Assembly (NCBI GenBank): GCA_030605915.1
Contig: JAUWHM010000129.1
Coordinates: 1 to 24,916, forward strand
From: Nitrospirota bacterium
GTDB lineage: Bacteria > NPL-UPA2 > JAGMAN01
Reading direction: 5' to 3'
DNA: 24,916 nucleotides
How positions within the stretch are numbered: position 1 is the first letter of the stretch; each line of letters opens with the position of its first letter. The translations under genes and the position numbers were made by a program. Shown here piece after piece: positions 1 to 6,930 of the stretch. The notes beneath the pieces were generated by a model. It was not told the DNA's origin. It saw only the letters and a list, made by a program, of their open reading frames with translations, and did not search any database.

Positions 1-1
1 A

Positions 2-277
2 TGGGCAAAGGGGAAGGAAGTTGCCGGAGCAATTACCCTTGTCTACGACCACCATAGAAGAGATCTTGTAAACAAGCTGACCGATATTCAACATAATTTT
101 CACGACCTCATCGTCTCCAGCCAACATATTCATTTAGACGAGAGCAATTGTTTAGAGATAATTGCCGTGAAAGGTAGCCCTAAGAAGATCGAACAACTTG
201 CTCACAAGATGAGGTCCACAAAAGGGGTGAAACATGGCTCTCTCACTCCAGCGACCACCGGGAAGGGACTTGTATGA
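2..277 (+). CDS. nikR: NikR-type nickel-responsive transcriptional regulator, C-terminal part (5' end outside window)
   Basis: Only the C-terminal ligand-binding (ACT-like) domain is present; the ribbon-helix-helix DNA-binding part lies upstream of the window. The open frame runs from base 2 to a TGA at 275-277. The visible 91 residues carry the NikR metal site in its normal spacing: a His in QHNFHDL, ten residues, then QHIH with two His, then five residues and a Cys in ESNCLEI. This matches the H-x10-H-x-H-x5-C ligands of E. coli NikR. The tail KGVKHGSLT is also typical. In this family, nickel binding to the tetramer promotes DNA binding and usually represses nickel uptake genes. A hypA-like gene follows 72 bp downstream, consistent with nickel metabolism. 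I could not confirm a NikR palindrome in the visible sequence. Confidence 0.9.
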   Translation, partial: WAKGKEVAGAITLVYDHHRRDLVNKLTDIQHNFHDLIVSSQHIHLDESNCLEIIAVKGSPKKIEQLAHKMRSTKGVKHGSLTPATTGKGLV

Positions 278-299
278 ATGGTATTTTTTTGGGTTTTAT

Positions 300-319
300 G
301 TAACACGAATATTCAGAAG
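300..319 (+). repeat. Imperfect direct repeat, copy 1
   Basis: The sequence GTAACACGAATATTCAGAAG lies in the gap between nikR and the hypA-like gene. A second copy with 18 of 20 matching bases lies at 1506-1525, just after the epimerase stop codon, so the two copies bracket the hypA-hldD pair. Similarity continues weakly for a few bases past each copy. It may be a dispersed genomic repeat or a shared regulatory site; the sequence does not decide. Confidence 0.55.
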
Positions 320-349
320 GTACTACAAACCTCATTTGGGAGATAAAAC

Positions 350-598
350 ATGCATGAATTTGGAATTGCCAGGACTATCTTAGACAGTGTTCTTAAGAAA
401 GCTGAAGGACACGGAGCAAAAAAGATTAGCCGGGTTGCTTTAAAGGTCGGGCAACTAAAAATGGTTACTCCTTCCTCTCTCCAGAATGCCTTTGATTTGG
501 TTTCATCCGGAACAGCGGCTGAAGGAGCAAAATTAGAGGTGGAGGAGGTAGCTGGAGACGAATTGTCTGTCCAGAGCATTGAAGTAGATACAGAATGA
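350..598 (+). CDS. hypA: HypA-like nickel metallochaperone lacking the zinc-ribbon segment
   Basis: This 82-residue protein begins with Met-His-Glu, the nickel-binding N-terminus of HypA, and keeps the body of the family's nickel domain (ARTILDSVLKKAEGHGAKKI, then VGQLKMVTPSSLQNAFDLV and TAAEGAKLEVEEV). HypA is normally about 113 residues, with an inserted zinc ribbon of two CxxC pairs after the LEVEE strand. Here the sequence passes directly from LEVEEV to GDELSVQSIEV, which resembles the normal HypA C-terminus (GRELRVKSIEVE). The protein contains no Cys. About 30-35 residues are therefore missing internally, and the frame is intact. HypA delivers nickel to [NiFe]-hydrogenase or urease precursors, with the zinc domain contributing to partner binding. 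The stop overlaps the next gene's start (ATGA). Assignment to the HypA family is fairly secure; function without the zinc ribbon is not. Confidence 0.75.
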   Translation: MHEFGIARTILDSVLKKAEGHGAKKISRVALKVGQLKMVTPSSLQNAFDLVSSGTAAEGAKLEVEEVAGDELSVQSIEVDTE

Positions 599-1503
599 GA
601 ATACTAATTACAGGTGGAGCGGGTTTCATCGGTGCCAGTTTAGCGTTGGAAATTGAGAAGAGATTCCCATCGTGGCAGGTAACTGTCCTTGATGGTCTTT
701 CGTCAGGTCATATTAGAAATATAGGAGGGTTTAAGGGAGAATTGATTGAAGGAAGGGTGGAAGATGAAGAACTCATCAATAGTTTGAATGGGAAAAATTT
801 TGATTTCATACATCACCAGGCAGCAATTACCGATACCACAATAGATGATGAAGAAAGGATGATGAGGGTAAATATAGATGGTTTCAAGAATATTCTAAAT
901 CTGGCAAAGAGGCAAAACTCAAAAGTTATCTATGCATCATCAGCCGGAGTTTACGGCAATGGACTCATGCCGATGAAAGAATCTCAAAGACTGGTTCCTT
1001 TGAATGCTTATGCCTTATCCAAGGTCCGAGCAGATGAGCTGGCTCTTACCTTCGCTAAAGAGAACAAAGATATGAAAATAATAGGGCTTCGCTATTTCAA
1101 TGTCTATGGACCAGGAGAGGAGCATAAGGGAAAATCAGCCAGTATGATATGGCAACTGGCCGTGCAGATGAAGAAAGGCAGAAATCCGAGAATTTTTAAG
1201 TATGGGGAACAGGAAAGAGACTTTGTCTATGTGAAGGATGTAATAGAAGCTAACATTATGGCGATGGAGGCTAAGGAGAACTGCATAGTAAATATTGGCA
1301 CTGGTCAGATGACGAATTTTAACGGGATTATAGAAATCTTAAACGAAGTCTTGGGCACGCATTTAAAGCCGGAATACTTTGATAACCCTTATGATTTCTA
1401 TCAAAATCAGACCCAGGCAGATACTGCTTTAGCTGTTCATCTTTTGGGATTCAAGGCAAAGTTTAGCATTGAAGAGGGAATAAGGGACTATTTTTTCGTC
1501 TAA
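595..1503 (+). CDS. hldD: NAD(P)-dependent sugar epimerase, HldD-like (ADP-glyceromanno-heptose 6-epimerase family)
   Basis: A 302-residue short-chain dehydrogenase/reductase of the extended epimerase type. The N-terminal Rossmann motif GGAGFIG is at residues 7-13, and the catalytic Tyr139-x3-Lys143 (YALSK) sits almost where it does in E. coli HldD. The stretch RYFNVYGPGEEHKGKSAS and the DFVYVKDV motif resemble HldD more than generic UDP-glucose epimerases, and the length is close to the ~310 residues of HldD. HldD converts ADP-D-glycero-D-manno-heptose to the L-glycero form for the LPS inner core, in the cytoplasm. The start overlaps the hypA stop by 4 nt, so the two are probably translated together, although no functional link is obvious. 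A related nucleotide-sugar epimerase with a different substrate remains possible. Confidence 0.75.
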   Translation: MRILITGGAGFIGASLALEIEKRFPSWQVTVLDGLSSGHIRNIGGFKGELIEGRVEDEELINSLNGKNFDFIHHQAAITDTTIDDEERMMRVNIDGFKNILNLAKRQNSKVIYASSAGVYGNGLMPMKESQRLVPLNAYALSKVRADELALTFAKENKDMKIIGLRYFNVYGPGEEHKGKSASMIWQLAVQMKKGRNPRIFKYGEQERDFVYVKDVIEANIMAMEAKENCIVNIGTGQMTNFNGIIEILNEVLGTHLKPEYFDNPYDFYQNQTQADTALAVHLLGFKAKFSIEEGIRDYFFV

Positions 1504-1505
1504 GG

Positions 1506-1525
1506 GTAACACGAATGTTGAGAAG
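1506..1525 (+). repeat. Imperfect direct repeat, copy 2
   Basis: The sequence GTAACACGAATGTTGAGAAG lies three bases after the epimerase stop codon and matches the copy at 300-319 at 18 of 20 positions. See the entry for copy 1. Confidence 0.55.
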
Positions 1526-1583
1526 ATATTACTATCTCAGAGATTAATTTCTTTATCAATCCGGGCCGGAAGGGAGGTGGATT

Positions 1584-1620
1584 TTGCCTGCCTGCGTCTG
1601 AGGCAGACAGGGGCAGGCAA
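1584..1620. repeat. Palindromic repeat element (long hairpin) in the leader region
   Basis: TTGCCTGCC at 1584-1592 is the exact reverse complement of GGCAGGCAA at 1612-1620. Inside it, GTCTG (1596-1600) and CAGAC (1604-1608) form an inner stem with a 3-base loop. The result is a near-continuous hairpin with one small internal loop. No T-run follows, so it does not look like a rho-independent terminator. It resembles the dispersed GC-rich palindromic repeats found between genes in many candidate-phylum genomes. It sits in the 310-bp gap 1504-1813, which contains no credible gene. Confidence 0.6.
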
Positions 1621-1649
1621 GTCAGTCCGCTGAGAAATTTTCTTGCGAG

Positions 1650-1750
1650 CAGGAAGGTCAAGGCAAGGTAGCAGGGATAAAATGGCGAAAGGCAGCCCCA
1701 CCATTAGGAGGAGGAAGCTGCCCTCCGCTGGTACTCAGTAAACCGGAGTC
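1650..1750 (+). promoter_or_regulatory. Possible degenerate cobalamin-riboswitch-like leader
   Basis: Ahead of the BtuB-type receptor, short blocks occur in the order known for cobalamin riboswitches: AGGGAT (1672-1677), GGCGAAA (1684-1690), a C-rich block CCCCACC, GGAAG (near 1713), and a B12-box-like TCAGTAAACCGG (near 1735-1746, compare CAGGAGACCTGC). Spacing is shorter than in the classical RNA and several conserved bases differ. The gene context (BtuB-like receptor and CobN-like chelatase) fits B12 control. This is a by-eye resemblance only and could be chance. Confidence 0.33.
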
Positions 1751-1792
1751 CACCGAGTCCACCCCAAGTATAGCATAAGCTGGACTCGGTGG
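1750..1792 (+). promoter_or_regulatory. Perfect 12-bp hairpin upstream of the TonB-dependent receptor
   Basis: CCACCGAGTCCA (1750-1761) and TGGACTCGGTGG (1781-1792) are exact reverse complements separated by 19 bases. The hairpin ends 21 bases before the ATG of the receptor, leaving the GGGAG ribosome-binding site (1803-1807) outside the stem. No U-tract follows, so it is not a normal terminator. The left arm also contains a short tandem repeat of GAGTCCACC. It could be the expression platform of a leader RNA or an mRNA-stability structure. Confidence 0.55.
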
Positions 1793-1813
1793 CAAGAAGA
1801 AAGGGAGAAGAAA

Positions 1814-4018
1814 ATGAGGTTGTTTGGGGTTAGATTGGCCATCGGGTTAGGGATTGGAGCCTTTGCCTTAGCTGGAGTTACTTTAGCTGAGGAGGCAGAG
1901 GAGGAAGTTAAAGCCTTTGACTTAGGTCAGGTGGTGGTGACAGCCACCAAAACGGAAAAAAGGGTTGAAGATGCTCCTGGCAGTGTCACAGTTATCTCCA
2001 GGGAGGAGATTGAGCGGCGTAACATCAAGACAATGGATGAGGCCCTTTCAGAGCTCAAAGGTATTTTTGTAAAAAGGGGTAAGGGATTGATGGATGCCAC
2101 AACCTCTGTGAGAATGAGGGGCTTTAGCGGCGACGAATACACCCTGATTCTTTTGGACGGTCAGCCTCTAAATGACGGCTATACTGGTGGATTGGAATGG
2201 GGAATGATGCCGGTAGATAATATCGAACGGATAGAGGTCATCCGAGGTGCGTCGTCGGCCCTTTACGGCGGTAATGCCATGGGCGGAGTGATTAATATCA
2301 TTACCAAAACCCCTGAAAAACTGGAGGTTAGCGCTACAGGGGGAGATGGCACCCATAACACCCAGCGCTACCGTTTCAGTGTTGGTAATCGCTTTGCCGA
2401 TAAGCTGAGTCTGCGTATTGGTTACGAAGAAGAATCAACGGACGGATATGTGACCAAGCCTGTGCTGTGCACGATCGCGACAGGGGCAGGAACGGAAGCT
2501 GGGGGCTATGCAATGGATGACGAATATGGAGACCCAAAAAAGTGGGTGGTAGGTGATATGGGGAAAAACAGTGCTGAAAAGAGCAGTTTCGATGCTAAGG
2601 CAACGTTTGATTTCTCTGATACCGGCCGCCTCTCCTTTACAACCGTATCAGGACAACACGAGTATGACTATGACCCCCCTAATACATATATGGGAACCTT
2701 CACAGGGTCTGCCATTGTTGGAACAAATAAGAAAGCAAGCTTTAAGCCAAATAATTTCATAAGCTACACAGGTATTGGAAAGAACGAAACCGATATGTAC
2801 GGCCTTTCTTTCAAAGAACTCTTTGGGCCTGTGCAGCTTAATGCACAAATAGGAACGGTAAGAACAGATGACCGCTATACACTTGAGACAGGCGGTTCAA
2901 CAAAAACCTACTATGATTCCCCGGGTAGCCTCAAGACAACCGAGACCGAAACCTGGTTTTCGGAGGCTCGTACAGATGTGCCTATAGGAGAGGCTCATCT
3001 CCTGACTTTAGGCGTTTCTTATAGAACAGATAGATCAGACACTGATGATTATGATGTACCCTACTATCGAAGTTATGCCGGTCAGAGTGACAGCACCTTT
3101 TATGCAGGTGGCAAGAGTAGGACTTGGGCCGTATTTGTTCAGGATGAATGGAGTATTGCGGAAAGCCTCAGGCTCTATCTTGGCAGCCGTTATGACGCGT
3201 GGAAGGTTTACGATGGGGCTTCCGGGGTTCCTGGTTCTGAAACCAAATATGATAGTAATACGGATTCTGAGTTCAGTCCTAAGGCAGGCTTGGTCTGGAA
3301 GGCGCTACCCGATACCACCTTGAGAGGTTCTGTCGGTCATGCTTTTCGTCCTCCCAATCTATATGAGCTTTATAGAACCTGGACATCTTGGGGATGGGAG
3401 TACAGAAGCAATCCGGACTTGGAGCCCGAAACGGTCTGGAGCTACGAAGCGGGTGTGGATCAATATTTTTTTGGTAGAAAGACCCGGTTATCTCTTACCG
3501 GATACCGAAATGATATTGAAGATTTGATCTACTATAAAATCGATGACGTTGCTAAAACCAAGACACGCATGAACGCGGGCAAGGCGCGTACTTATGGATT
3601 GGAATTTGAGGCTTCTCAGGAAATTACGAGATGGCTCAGGGCCTGGGGAAATTTGACTTACACTGATGCCGAGATTACGGACAATCCACTTGACACTGAG
3701 ACAGAAGGCAAGAGAATAACCGGCATTCCCGAAAGGATGTATAATATAGGTCTTGAGGCAAAACGCAAGTGGTTCAAAGGGAGCCTTGTGGCCCGCTACT
3801 TTAGCAAGATATACAATCGCTCAGACAACAAGGATACAGCAGAAGGGGTTTACAAGACCTATGAGCCAGCCCTTCTTGTGGACGGGAAGGTAACCTTCAC
3901 TCCGTTTAAATGGGGGGACATCTCGCTGTCCGTGGACAACATCTTTGACAAAGAATACTTCGCCTATAACATAGCTCCCGGCAGGACGTTCTTTTTAGAG
4001 GTGAAGTTCAAATTCTAA
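1814..4018 (+). CDS. TonB-dependent outer-membrane receptor, BtuB-like (cobalamin/metal-chelate/heme class)
   Basis: A 734-residue outer-membrane receptor. Residues 1-25 form a signal peptide with likely cleavage after TLA. A TonB-box-like segment (DLGQVVVTATK, 36-46) is followed by the plug domain with NIKTMDEALSEL, VRMRGF, LLDGQPLNDGYTGG and the family block IERIEVIRGASSALYGGNAMGGVINIITK. The barrel ends in a C-terminal Phe, as required for BAM insertion. Near residues 511-536 it has FRPPNL and NPDLEPE, equivalents of the FRAP and NPNL boxes shared by heme and B12 receptors. The segment between them has no His, so the typical heme-receptor axial His is not visible. The ligand is uncertain: a corrinoid, heme or another metallophore. 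The context (BtuFCD-like ABC system, CobN-like chelatase, ExbBD-TonB) points to a metallated tetrapyrrole. Confidence 0.93.
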   Translation: MRLFGVRLAIGLGIGAFALAGVTLAEEAEEEVKAFDLGQVVVTATKTEKRVEDAPGSVTVISREEIERRNIKTMDEALSELKGIFVKRGKGLMDATTSVRMRGFSGDEYTLILLDGQPLNDGYTGGLEWGMMPVDNIERIEVIRGASSALYGGNAMGGVINIITKTPEKLEVSATGGDGTHNTQRYRFSVGNRFADKLSLRIGYEEESTDGYVTKPVLCTIATGAGTEAGGYAMDDEYGDPKKWVVGDMGKNSAEKSSFDAKATFDFSDTGRLSFTTVSGQHEYDYDPPNTYMGTFTGSAIVGTNKKASFKPNNFISYTGIGKNETDMYGLSFKELFGPVQLNAQIGTVRTDDRYTLETGGSTKTYYDSPGSLKTTETETWFSEARTDVPIGEAHLLTLGVSYRTDRSDTDDYDVPYYRSYAGQSDSTFYAGGKSRTWAVFVQDEWSIAESLRLYLGSRYDAWKVYDGASGVPGSETKYDSNTDSEFSPKAGLVWKALPDTTLRGSVGHAFRPPNLYELYRTWTSWGWEYRSNPDLEPETVWSYEAGVDQYFFGRKTRLSLTGYRNDIEDLIYYKIDDVAKTKTRMNAGKARTYGLEFEASQEITRWLRAWGNLTYTDAEITDNPLDTETEGKRITGIPERMYNIGLEAKRKWFKGSLVARYFSKIYNRSDNKDTAEGVYKTYEPALLVDGKVTFTPFKWGDISLSVDNIFDKEYFAYNIAPGRTFFLEVKFKF

Positions 4019-4036
4019 TTTTATCGAAAGGTTATC

Positions 4037-4072
4037 GGGCGGGGACCCTTCCAGGATAAACAAGCCCCGCCC
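4037..4072. repeat. GC-rich inverted repeat after the receptor gene
   Basis: GGGCGGGG (4037-4044) and CCCCGCCC (4065-4072) are exact inverted repeats with a 20-base loop, 18 bases after the receptor stop codon. No T-run follows, so termination is unproven. The following bases to about 4116 are also GC-rich and repeat-like. The gap of 118 bp to the next gene holds no credible ORF. Confidence 0.5.
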
Positions 4073-4136
4073 CTACTAAACGCGGGCTCGCCAAAGGCAG
4101 GCCTGCGGCTACAAATCTAATGGGTTTTGAGGGGAT

Positions 4137-4970
4137 ATGATCAAGTTAGTAGAGTTAACCAAGGATTTTGGCCATCTGAGAGCAGTAGATAAGCTCAGTT
4201 TCCATATACAGAAAGGTGAGATTTTTGGATTGCTCGGGCCAAACGGTGCCGGAAAAACAACCACAGTGCGAATGCTCAATACTCTTACCAGACCTACTGG
4301 AGGAGAGGCGCAGGTTGCTGGGTTTGATGTGGTCAAATCTGCCTTTAAAGTTAAGCAGTTGATTGGCGTCTCTCCCCAGGAGGTAAATTTAGAAAGAGAC
4401 CTTACTGCCAGACAAAACCTTCATATTCACGGCCTTTCTCACCGTATGGAGGGAATCAAAAAGCGAGTGGATGAACTCCTTAATTGGACCAACTTGAGTG
4501 AGCGTGCTGATGATATTATCAGGAACTACTCTGGCGGTATGCAGAGAAGGCTTTTGATAGCGCGTTCTATTATGCACAGGCCCCAGGTCCTTTTTCTGGA
4601 TGAGCCCACGGTTGGGCTTGATCCGCAGGTCCGAAGGCTAATATGGGACCTTATCCGTGACCTCAATCATAAAGGAGTAACAATACTTCTTACCACCCAT
4701 TATATAGAGGAAGCAGAGCTTCTTTGCCATCGGGCAGGGATACTTTCTCATGGGAAATTGATTGCTTTGGGGAGTCCTCAGGAATTGATGACCAGTATAG
4801 GCAGGTTCGTGGTAGAGTCATTAGATAATGGGGTGACTAACTATCGTCTCTTTGAGACCCGGGAGGAGGCATGTAATTTTGCACAGACAAGAGGAGAGAA
4901 TGTGCGTATCAGGGAATCTAATTTAGAGGATGTTTTTATTAAGCTCACCGGGGAAAGAATAGGGCAATGA
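4137..4970 (+). CDS. ABC transporter ATP-binding protein (ABC-2/DrrA type)
   Basis: A 277-residue ABC ATPase of the drug/polysaccharide exporter class. Walker A is GPNGAGKTT at residues 34-42, the signature is YSGGMQRR near 131-138, Walker B is LFLDEPT with Asp155-Glu156, the D-loop is GLDP and the H-loop is TTHY. After the ATPase core, a C-terminal tail of about 70 residues resembles the DrrA-type extension (NLEDVFIKLTG). It powers the membrane protein encoded next, whose start overlaps this gene's stop by 4 nt. The pair is an ABC-2 exporter type, which is unexpected in an operon that otherwise imports a chelate. Substrate unknown. A GGGGATATG context precedes the ATG, giving a plausible but weak ribosome-binding site. 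Confidence 0.9.
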   Translation: MIKLVELTKDFGHLRAVDKLSFHIQKGEIFGLLGPNGAGKTTTVRMLNTLTRPTGGEAQVAGFDVVKSAFKVKQLIGVSPQEVNLERDLTARQNLHIHGLSHRMEGIKKRVDELLNWTNLSERADDIIRNYSGGMQRRLLIARSIMHRPQVLFLDEPTVGLDPQVRRLIWDLIRDLNHKGVTILLTTHYIEEAELLCHRAGILSHGKLIALGSPQELMTSIGRFVVESLDNGVTNYRLFETREEACNFAQTRGENVRIRESNLEDVFIKLTGERIGQ

Positions 4971-5707
4971 ATTTCTATCCTGTCTTCTTAAAAGAGATGA
5001 TTATATTTAAGCGGCGGCTTTTCCGGATAGGCTACCTCTTTTCGAATATGATCACCCCTTTATTGTATCTAATAGCATTTGGCCTTGGCCTTGGCCGCGG
5101 TATTAGCATCGACGGTGTGGCATATTTGGCATTTGTAGTGCCTGGCATTTGCGCCATGAGTTCTATGACTAACTCATATTCCTGGATTGCCACCTCTATA
5201 TCGGTAGGCAGACTCCATTTTAAGACCTTTGATGAATATATCGTAAGTCCTGTTACTCCATCAGATATAATGCTCGGTGAAGTTTTGGCCGGAGTGGTGA
5301 GGGGGATGTTTGCTTCAAGCTTTATCCTTATCGCTGGGGTGCTCTTTGGAGCCGGGTTTCCCGAAAATCCTATCTTCCTTGTAGCTTGGGTGTTAAATTG
5401 TTTGGTTTTTGCATGTTTAGGCGTCATCTCAGGTTGTTTAGCCAAATCTCACGAAGATACAGCCACTTTTTCAAACTTCTTTATTATGCCGATGGCCTTC
5501 TTTTGTGGCACATTCTTTCCTTTGGATAAAATGCCCGTTTTTATCAGAGTTCCACTTTCTTTTTTGCCTTTAACTCACGCCAGTAAAACTCTGAGGGCGG
5601 CCTTTTTAGGTGAAGGTGTTCCCGCAGTATCACTGGGGATTATATTTGCCTTCTTTATTATTTTATTTGCCTTGGGGGTTGTGGTAATCAGGAGAGTGAA
5701 TAGATGA
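4967..5707 (+). CDS. ABC-2 type permease (DrrB-like exporter membrane subunit)
   Basis: A 246-residue integral membrane protein with about six hydrophobic segments, beginning FYPVFLKEMIIFKRR, the usual cytoplasmic start of ABC-2 permeases. The central region (IMLGEVLAGVVRGMFASSF) and the block FIMPMAFFCGTFFPLDKMP followed by FLPLTHASKTLRAAFLG are hallmark ABC-2 membrane features. It should pair with the ATPase encoded immediately upstream to move a substrate out of the cytoplasm. Its ATG lies within the preceding stop (ATGA, 4967-4970), and its own stop overlaps the next start in the same way, indicating translational coupling along the operon. The substrate cannot be read from sequence. Export of a freed tetrapyrrole or of a toxic metal complex is only a guess from context. 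Confidence 0.88.
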   Translation: MNFYPVFLKEMIIFKRRLFRIGYLFSNMITPLLYLIAFGLGLGRGISIDGVAYLAFVVPGICAMSSMTNSYSWIATSISVGRLHFKTFDEYIVSPVTPSDIMLGEVLAGVVRGMFASSFILIAGVLFGAGFPENPIFLVAWVLNCLVFACLGVISGCLAKSHEDTATFSNFFIMPMAFFCGTFFPLDKMPVFIRVPLSFLPLTHASKTLRAAFLGEGVPAVSLGIIFAFFIILFALGVVVIRRVNR

Positions 5708-6930
5708 AACTACACTTTTCACTTGTCATTGCGAGCCCCGAAGGGGCGAAGCAATCCCAAAAGTGGAGATTACTTCCTCGGCATAAATGCAAACTCAGAC
5801 CTCCTCGCAATGCCGCGAAGAAGTCGGCTCTTTGCAATGATAGTTTGACAATTAATTCTCTTCTCGTCAAATTACTCGTGTTCTTGTGTGCTTGCGCTCT
5901 TTTGTCTTATAGAGCAGAAGCTGACTCTGAATCTAAAAAAAATACAGTCACCATCACCGATGTTTGTGGATATGAGGTTAAGATTCCATTTCCGGCTCGA
6001 CGTTTGGTGGTAACTAATTCTGATGCCGCAGAGGTTCTCTGCGCGCTGGGAGCAGGGGATAGAATTATTGGAGTTACAGCCCATACTGCCCGTATGTGCT
6101 CGGATTTATTTTCCCAGTTAAAGGGAAAGGCAATAATTGGCTCCTGGCAGAATCCAAGCTTAGAGAAGATTATAGAGCTTGAGCCTGATGTGGTAATTAC
6201 CTATGATATGTGGCGGCCTTCTCAAAAGGAGTTTGCAGAACAGCTTGCTCCTTTTGGCATTTCAGTAGTTAGAGCTCCTTGTTACAGGATAGATAGACTT
6301 GCCGAGGATATTAAAATCTTGGGTAAGATTGTAGGTAAAGAAGAAAAGGCACAGGAGTATATTGAGTATTATCAGGAAATTTTAGCTCAAGTGCAGAGCA
6401 GGCTCAAAGGTATCAAGAAAAAAGTGCGCGTGTATGGCGAAAGTTACGGGGACTATGTCGCAGCCTCTAAAGGTTCAGGTGCTTATGAACTGTTGAAGAG
6501 GGCAGGGGTAGATAACATTGCAGGCAACCAACCAATTTCTTCTCCCCGAATGGCTCCTGAATGGGTGGTGGATAAAAATCCTGAAGTGATAATCAAGGTG
6601 GCAAGTTCTGGTTGGGTCAGGATGGGATGTGGAGCTCTTGATAGGGAGGCAATTAGTAATTTTCGCAATAGATTGGTAGCTCGGCCGGTCTGGGACAGGA
6701 TAGAAGCAGTAAAAAATGGCAGGGTTTATATTATCTCCGCTGAAATCTGGACTGACCCCAGAGCAGCTATAGGGATTCTTTATGCTGCCAAGTGGTGCTA
6801 TCCGGAGCTATTCAAAGATATAGACCCTGAGGCCATTCACAGAAAATGGTTAATGAAATGGCATAGGAAGGAATTAAAGGGAATTTATGTGTATCCTAAT
6901 GAACCGAGACAACAATCTGTGGCAAGGTGA
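5704..6930 (+). CDS. Periplasmic binding protein of a metal-chelate ABC importer (BtuF/FecB family), with repeat-derived N-terminal extension
   Basis: From about residue 80 this is a class III periplasmic binding protein: TVTITDVCGYEVKIPFPARR, then DAAEVLCALGAGDRIIGVT, SLEKIIELEPDVVI, a helical linker, and a C-terminal lobe ending with VWDRIEAVKNGRVYII. The family binds vitamin B12, heme or ferric siderophores and delivers them to the permease encoded next. Residues 48-73 (LTINSLLVKLLVFLCACALLSY...AEA) form a signal peptide, probably cleaved at AEA-DS. The preceding ~46 residues are largely translated from a palindromic repeat at 5723-5841. The ATG at 5704 overlaps the permease stop (ATGA), whereas an in-frame TTG at 5845 would give a normal secretory start but has no clear ribosome-binding site. 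Which start is used is uncertain. The last four bases overlap the next gene. Confidence 0.88.
   Translation: MKLHFSLVIASPEGAKQSQKWRLLPRHKCKLRPPRNAAKKSALCNDSLTINSLLVKLLVFLCACALLSYRAEADSESKKNTVTITDVCGYEVKIPFPARRLVVTNSDAAEVLCALGAGDRIIGVTAHTARMCSDLFSQLKGKAIIGSWQNPSLEKIIELEPDVVITYDMWRPSQKEFAEQLAPFGISVVRAPCYRIDRLAEDIKILGKIVGKEEKAQEYIEYYQEILAQVQSRLKGIKKKVRVYGESYGDYVAASKGSGAYELLKRAGVDNIAGNQPISSPRMAPEWVVDKNPEVIIKVASSGWVRMGCGALDREAISNFRNRLVARPVWDRIEAVKNGRVYIISAEIWTDPRAAIGILYAAKWCYPELFKDIDPEAIHRKWLMKWHRKELKGIYVYPNEPRQQSVAR
5723..5841. repeat. Palindromic interspersed repeat (MITE/REP-like) inside the 5' end of the binding-protein gene
   Basis: The segment opens with TTGTCATTGCGAG and closes with GCAATGATA, so its ends are inverted (GTCATTGC at 5725-5732 against GCAATGAT at 5833-5840). 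It contains the small hairpin GCCCCGAAGGGGC (5734-5746) and further CTCCTCGCAATG-type submotifs. This is the layout of the widespread 'CATTGCGAGxxxCGAAGCAATC' interspersed palindromes. The reading frame of the binding-protein gene passes through it without a stop. Confidence 0.75.

Noticed and set aside
272..300. GTATGA half-site as a NikR operator
   Set aside because: It overlaps the nikR stop codon and no TCATAC partner occurs at the expected spacing.
1519..1547. TTGAGA with 17-base spacing as a promoter for the receptor gene
   Set aside because: The -10 position reads AGATTA, too far from consensus.
1584..1792. CRISPR-like array in the receptor leader
   Set aside because: The repeats are palindromes of different sequence without regular spacers or cas genes.
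4037..4072. Rho-independent terminator after the receptor gene
   Set aside because: The stem is good but no T-run follows; it is listed only as an inverted repeat.
5032..5445. 137-codon open frame on the minus strand
   Set aside because: It is antisense to a well-supported ABC-2 permease and its composition is that of a shadow frame.
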